DNA of 64,000 bases from Bacillota bacterium (GTDB lineage: Bacteria > Bacillota > Clostridia > Oscillospirales > Oscillospiraceae), in contig JAETQY010000010.1 in NCBI GenBank assembly GCA_021770445.1, forward strand, positions 19,040-83,039. Reading direction: 5' to 3'. Each line of letters begins with the position of its first letter. Positions within the stretch are counted from its first letter, which is position 1. Of the stretch, positions 60,955 through 64,000 are shown one piece after another. Below the pieces are notes generated by a model. It was not told where the DNA came from, searched no databases, and saw only the letters and a program-made list of their open reading frames with translations. The translations under genes and the position numbers were made by a program.

Positions 60955-62118
60955 GTGAGTAAACGGAAAAACGAAGCATATTGGGCACCATCTGTCGAAA
61001 GATGGCAGATTAAGGTTCAGCTTGATGGAGAACGCCGCACCTTCACTTGTTCTACCCCAGGTAAAAAAGGCAAAATCGAGTGCGAGAAGAAAGCGGACGC
61101 GTGGCTTACAAATCATCTCAAAGGGGAAAATACACCTTGCGGGGTATTACTGGACCAATATCTCGAAAGTGTTGAAGCGACCACTTCTCAAGCTAACTTC
61201 CGCAAAGTAAGCGCCTATGTTGACAACTATATACGCCCCGCAATCGGCAAAAAGAAGATTTGCCAAATCACGGAACTAGACCTTCAGAAAATTATTGATT
61301 ATGCCTACCGGCACCCAGCCGCCAAGTGGTGTCAGGACGGTCTGTCATCAAAGACCCTGAGCAGTATTCGTGCCACCATTATGGCATGGCTCAAATTTTC
61401 TCGCAAAGCGAACGTCACAAACCTGCGTCCGGAATCTCTTACAATCCCATCAAAAGCAAAGCGCTCCAACAAGACAATCCTTCCCTTGGAAGATTTATTG
61501 ACGCTATTTCGCTCCGACAAGACTACCTATTATGGTAATCCCCAGACCGATTGGTATATCCATGCCTACCGCATCGCTGTACTCACTGGTATGCGTCCCG
61601 GCGAGTTGCTGGGACTTCAGTGGGGGGACATCAGGAACAATACAATAACTATCCATCGGAGCATCAATGACGACGATGAAATCACTCCCGGGAAAAATGC
61701 GAATGCTAAGCGTTCCATTGCTGTCACCCCCATGATTGCTGCGGAACTGGAAAAGCAGAAGGAACAGCTTTCCCAGGCAGGCATCAAGCTAAAATGGGTA
61801 TTTCCGGACTGGGAGGGTCAGCCCTCCCGGCAGCAGACCTATCGCAAAGAGTGGTATCGATACCGCAGCTGCCACGGGATGGAACAGAAAATAACCCCAT
61901 ACGAGCTGCGCCACACCTACATCAGCATCTGCGATGACATGCCGCTTTCGCTCAAGCAGAAGGTTGTGGGCCATTCAAAAAATATGGATACAGAAGGGGT
62001 CTATGGCCATCTCAAGCAGGGCGATATCGAACGGGCCGGAGCATACAGCGAAGCCGCCTTCCGCCGTCTGATATGCGCGGAAGAATCAGAAAATGGGGTT
62101 CTCACGGTACCCACTTAG
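60955..62118 (+). CDS. int: Site-specific tyrosine integrase of the element
   Basis: 387 residues. GTG start with AAAGGATGTG upstream. N-terminal arm-binding domain (AYWAPSVERWQIKVQLDGERR), core-binding part (VLLDQYLESVEATTSQANF), catalytic domain with Arg in TGMRPGELLGLQW (near 213), YELRHTYIS (H-x-x-R place, near 320) and GHSKNMDTEGVYGH (H and Tyr nucleophile, near 345). Tn916/phage-type family. Its stop codon lies in the right arm-type repeats, 120 bp from attR: the usual layout for an integrase controlling its own excision. Confidence 0.95.
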   Translation: MSKRKNEAYWAPSVERWQIKVQLDGERRTFTCSTPGKKGKIECEKKADAWLTNHLKGENTPCGVLLDQYLESVEATTSQANFRKVSAYVDNYIRPAIGKKKICQITELDLQKIIDYAYRHPAAKWCQDGLSSKTLSSIRATIMAWLKFSRKANVTNLRPESLTIPSKAKRSNKTILPLEDLLTLFRSDKTTYYGNPQTDWYIHAYRIAVLTGMRPGELLGLQWGDIRNNTITIHRSINDDDEITPGKNANAKRSIAVTPMIAAELEKQKEQLSQAGIKLKWVFPDWEGQPSRQQTYRKEWYRYRSCHGMEQKITPYELRHTYISICDDMPLSLKQKVVGHSKNMDTEGVYGHLKQGDIERAGAYSEAAFRRLICAEESENGVLTVPT

Positions 62119-62128
62119 GTACCCACTT
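62107..62128 (+). repeat. Right arm-type integrase repeats
   Basis: GTACCCACTT twice (62107-62116, 62119-62128), same 12-bp period as the left pair. They overlap the last codons and stop of int. Confidence 0.75.
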
Positions 62129-62162
62129 CCATATTCATGCCACAAAATTTTCTTAAAAACAG

Positions 62163-62192
62163 TTGACTATTTATAGTGTTTTGTGGTATAAA
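62163..62192 (+). promoter_or_regulatory. Outward-facing promoter-like sequence near attR
   Basis: TTGACT, 18-bp spacer, TATAAA, pointing toward attR and, in a circular form, into the left end of the element. Confidence 0.5.
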
Positions 62193-62239
62193 TTATATAG
62201 ACTGTTAACAGTTTTGAGCTTGTTTGGGGGTGCTGGCGC

Positions 62240-62264
62240 GTTCGAATCCCCCCTTCTGCGCCAG
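62240..62264 (+). repeat. attR of the integrative element
   Basis: Second copy of the 25-bp tRNA-Ser 3' end (starting GTTCGAATCC); only the T-arm/acceptor part is here, so not a tRNA gene. Confidence 0.93.
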
Positions 62265-62299
62265 GAAGGACGTCCCATTTGGGACGTCCTTCCTTTTTT
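62264..62299 (+). terminator. Displaced native terminator of tRNA-Ser(GCT)
   Basis: Perfect 13-bp stem GGAAGGACGTCCC/GGGACGTCCTTCC, loop ATTT, then T6, directly after attR. Confidence 0.9.
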
Positions 62300-62321
62300 G
62301 TGCTAAGGAGCGTTTTCGCCT

Positions 62322-63173
62322 ATGAATTTATGTGATATCAACCAGATCAAAGCCCTGCTGGGCCGGCATGGGTTCCGCTTTTCCAAATCCATGGGGCAGA
62401 ACTTCCTCATCGCCGACTGGGTGCCCCAGGACATCGCCACCGCCTCGGGGGCAGGACCGGGCGTAGGCGTGTTAGAGGTGGGTCCGGGGATCGGACCGCT
62501 GACCCGGGAGCTGGCCGGGCGGACCGACCGGGTGGTCAGCGTGGAGCTGGACCGCTCCCTGCTGCCTATCTTAGCGGAGACACTGAGGGACTGTCCCAAC
62601 GCGGAGGTGGTATCCGGGGACATTCTGAAAACGGATATTCCCGCTCTGATCGGGGAAAAATTTCAGGGTATGCGTGCCGTGGCCTGCGCCAACCTGCCCT
62701 ACAACATCACCACTCCGGCCATCACGGCCCTCATCGAGGCGGGGTGTTTTTCCTCCATCACTGTGATGATCCAGCGGGAAGTGGCCAAGCGGGTGTGCGC
62801 CGAACCGGGGACGGCGGATTACGGGGCGTTCTCAGTCTTTTGCCAGTATTACACCACCCCGGAGTATCTCTTCGAGGTGCCCCCGGAGTGCTTCCTCCCC
62901 GCCCCCAAGGTGACCTCGGCGGTGGTACGCCTGGTCCCCCGGCCCGCCCCAGAGGGCGTGGACGACCCGGACCACTTCTTCCGGGTGGTGAAAGGGGCAT
63001 TCGCCCTGCGGCGCAAGACCCTGCTCAACAGCCTGTCCGCCAATCTGGGGCGGCCAAAGGAGGAGATTGCCCGGGCAATCGAGGCCTGCGGACTGCCCGC
63101 CGACATACGGGGGGAGCGGCTGTCCATTCCCCAATTTGCCCAACTGTCCCGCGCTCTGCGGGGTTTGCTTTGA
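62322..63173 (+). CDS. rsmA: 16S rRNA dimethyladenosine transferase RsmA (KsgA)
   Basis: Dimethylates the two adenines of the 3' end loop of 16S rRNA. 283 residues. Motif I GVLEVGPGIGPLTREL near 48, SVELD near 75, and the catalytic N-L-P-Y of ACANLPYNITTPAI near 128; C-terminal helical domain with AFALRRKTLLNSLS. SMGQNFLI at the N-terminus is typical. Start after TAAGGAGCG. Now lies downstream of the integrated element. Confidence 0.95.
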   Translation: MNLCDINQIKALLGRHGFRFSKSMGQNFLIADWVPQDIATASGAGPGVGVLEVGPGIGPLTRELAGRTDRVVSVELDRSLLPILAETLRDCPNAEVVSGDILKTDIPALIGEKFQGMRAVACANLPYNITTPAITALIEAGCFSSITVMIQREVAKRVCAEPGTADYGAFSVFCQYYTTPEYLFEVPPECFLPAPKVTSAVVRLVPRPAPEGVDDPDHFFRVVKGAFALRRKTLLNSLSANLGRPKEEIARAIEACGLPADIRGERLSIPQFAQLSRALRGLL

Positions 63174-63211
63174 CCCTTTTGACCATTTAGTCATTTTCGA
63201 TCACTTATCTC

Positions 63212-63240
63212 TTGCAAAGCCCCCAAAAATGGGGTAAAAT
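63212..63240 (+). promoter_or_regulatory. pckA promoter
   Basis: TTGCAA, 17-bp spacer, TAAAAT. GACCATTT words repeat in the flanking leader (63181, 63261) and could be a regulator site. Confidence 0.75.
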
Positions 63241-63298
63241 AGGGCACGATCTGAATGGATGACCATTTTTACCATTTTTTATAAGGAGGAACTTAGCT

Positions 63299-64000
63299 AT
63301 GGAAACCTACGGTCTGGAAAAGTACGGCATTACCGGGATCAAGGAGATCGTCTACAACCCCACCTATGAGCAGCTCTTTGAGGCGGAGATGGACCCCACC
63401 CTGGAGGGATTTGAAAAGGGCCAGATGACCGAGCTGGGCGCCGTCAACGTGATGACCGGCATCTACACCGGCCGCTCCCCCAAGGACAAGTTCATCGTGA
63501 TGGACGAGAACTCCAAGGATACCATGTGGTGGACCTCCGACGAGTTCAAGAACGACAACAAGCCCGCTAGCCAGGAGGCCTGGGAGGCCTGCAAGGCCCT
63601 GGCCATTAAAGAGCTGTCCAACAAGAAGCTGTACGTGATGGACGTGTTCTGCGGCACCAACAAGGACACCCGTATGGCCATCCGCTTCATCATGGAGGTG
63701 GCCTGGCAGGCTCACTTCGTGAAGAACATGTTCATCGCCCCCACCGCCGAGGAGCTGAAGAACTTCAAGCCTGACTTTATCTCCTACAACGCCTCCAAGG
63801 CCAAGCTGACCAACTATAAGGAGCTGGGCCTGAACTCCGAGACCGCCGCCATCTTCAACATCACCAGCCGCGAGCAGGTCATCATCAACACCTGGTACGG
63901 CGGCGAGATGAAGAAGGGCATGTTCTCCATGATGAACTACTACCTGCCCCTGAAGGGCATCGCCTCCATGCACTGCTCCGCCAACACCGACATGAACGGC
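63299..64000 (+). CDS. pckA: Phosphoenolpyruvate carboxykinase (ATP), 5' part
   Basis: First 234 codons of a longer gene cut by the window end; ATP-type enzymes are about 530 residues. Converts oxaloacetate and ATP to PEP and CO2, or the reverse in many anaerobes. Visible: [13 protein letters not shown], the N-terminal [11 protein letters not shown] oxaloacetate-binding loop near 61-71, and [21 protein letters not shown] near 200-220, typical of ATP-PEPCK. Start after ATAAGGAGGAACTTAGCT. Confidence 0.94.
   Translation, partial: METYGLEKYGITGIKEIVYNPTYEQLFEAEMDPTLEGFEKGQMTELGAVNVMTGIYTGRSPKDKFIVMDENSKDTMWWTSDEFKNDNKPASQEAWEACKALAIKELSNKKLYVMDVFCGTNKDTRMAIRFIMEVAWQAHFVKNMFIAPTAEELKNFKPDFISYNASKAKLTNYKELGLNSETAAIFNITSREQVIINTWYGGEMKKGMFSMMNYYLPLKGIASMHCSANTDMNG

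Larger units (their letters stand above)
51841..62264 (+). mobile_element. 10.4 kb tRNA-Ser-integrated element
   Basis: Bounded by 25-bp att repeats. Contains, left to right: paired arm-type repeats, structured intergenic DNA, XRE-like gene, zinc-ribbon peptide, RepA-like ATPase, orphan HicB, iteron-like region, two surface-protein genes (one with a lost 3' end, one frameshifted), a small membrane protein, XRE regulator, a second tyrosine recombinase, a duplicated unknown gene with XRE partner, and the integrase next to attR. Mixed strand use and AT-rich stretches differ from the flanking chromosome. No capsid, terminase, relaxase or secretion genes were seen, so probably a mobilisable or satellite-type integrative element. 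Confidence 0.9.

Noticed and set aside
62220..62264. Possible additional tRNA at the right att site
   Set aside because: Only the T-arm and acceptor 3' strand are present; it is attR, not a gene.

Overview
The window looks like a chromosome segment of a GC-rich, spore-forming anaerobic member of the Clostridia, most likely Oscillospiraceae (Flavonifractor/Oscillibacter-like). The reasons are an Rnf complex, an [FeFe] hydrogenase, BofA and GerMN sporulation-type proteins, AGCS transporters, an ATP-type PEP carboxykinase, and GC-rich genes with AT-rich promoters. The assignment is inference from gene content; no 16S gene is present.

Region by region. 62-4977: complete rnfCDGEAB operon (ferredoxin:NAD+ oxidoreductase, ion pump). 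5281-6762: [FeFe] hydrogenase on the opposite strand, its stop codon separated from its probable terminator by a ~200 bp AT-rich insertion bounded by a 19-bp direct repeat. 6954-9680: iron-siderophore/cobalamin type ABC importer. 9736-11280: sulfite/nitrite reductase. 11475-14621: P-loop ATPase, glutamine synthetase, unknown small protein. 14691-18045: L21-Prp-L27-(two small genes)-ObgE ribosome cluster. 18104-21204: two AGCS symporters behind a tandem glycine riboswitch and terminator. 21528-30699: secA, D,D-carboxypeptidase, ComEA-like protein, two-component system, GerMN lipoprotein, MetY, DUF3783. 30839-36179: tRNA-Arg, CCA-adding enzyme, ECF sigma/anti-sigma pair, BioY, a papain-like hydrolase, tRNA-Gly.

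36389-40386 is the most interesting chromosomal locus. A HxlR regulator is divergent from a 49-residue Cys-rich peptide with five ACG[A/T] motifs, followed by a radical SAM/SPASM protein, a flavin-type PNPOx protein with a two-cluster ferredoxin tail, a zinc-type macrodomain protein and a class M-like sirtuin. It reads as a RiPP maturation cassette joined to an ADP-ribosylation cycle.

40544-51355: divergent topoisomerase IV pair flanking a secreted DUF1266 protein, YitT and LUD proteins, a lipoprotein, an SLH protein, DUF2508 and BofA.

51478-51839 holds tRNA-Ser(TGA) and tRNA-Ser(GCT). A 10.4 kb integrative element is inserted in the 3' end of the second tRNA: 25-bp att repeats at 51816-51840 and 62240-62264, paired 10-bp arm-type repeats near each end, a tyrosine integrase at the right end, a RepA-like ATPase with small partners, surface-protein genes (one frameshifted, one with a lost 3' end), a second tyrosine recombinase, and a duplicated gene family of unknown function coupled to XRE regulators.

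62322-64000: rsmA (ksgA) and the start of pckA, cut by the window end.
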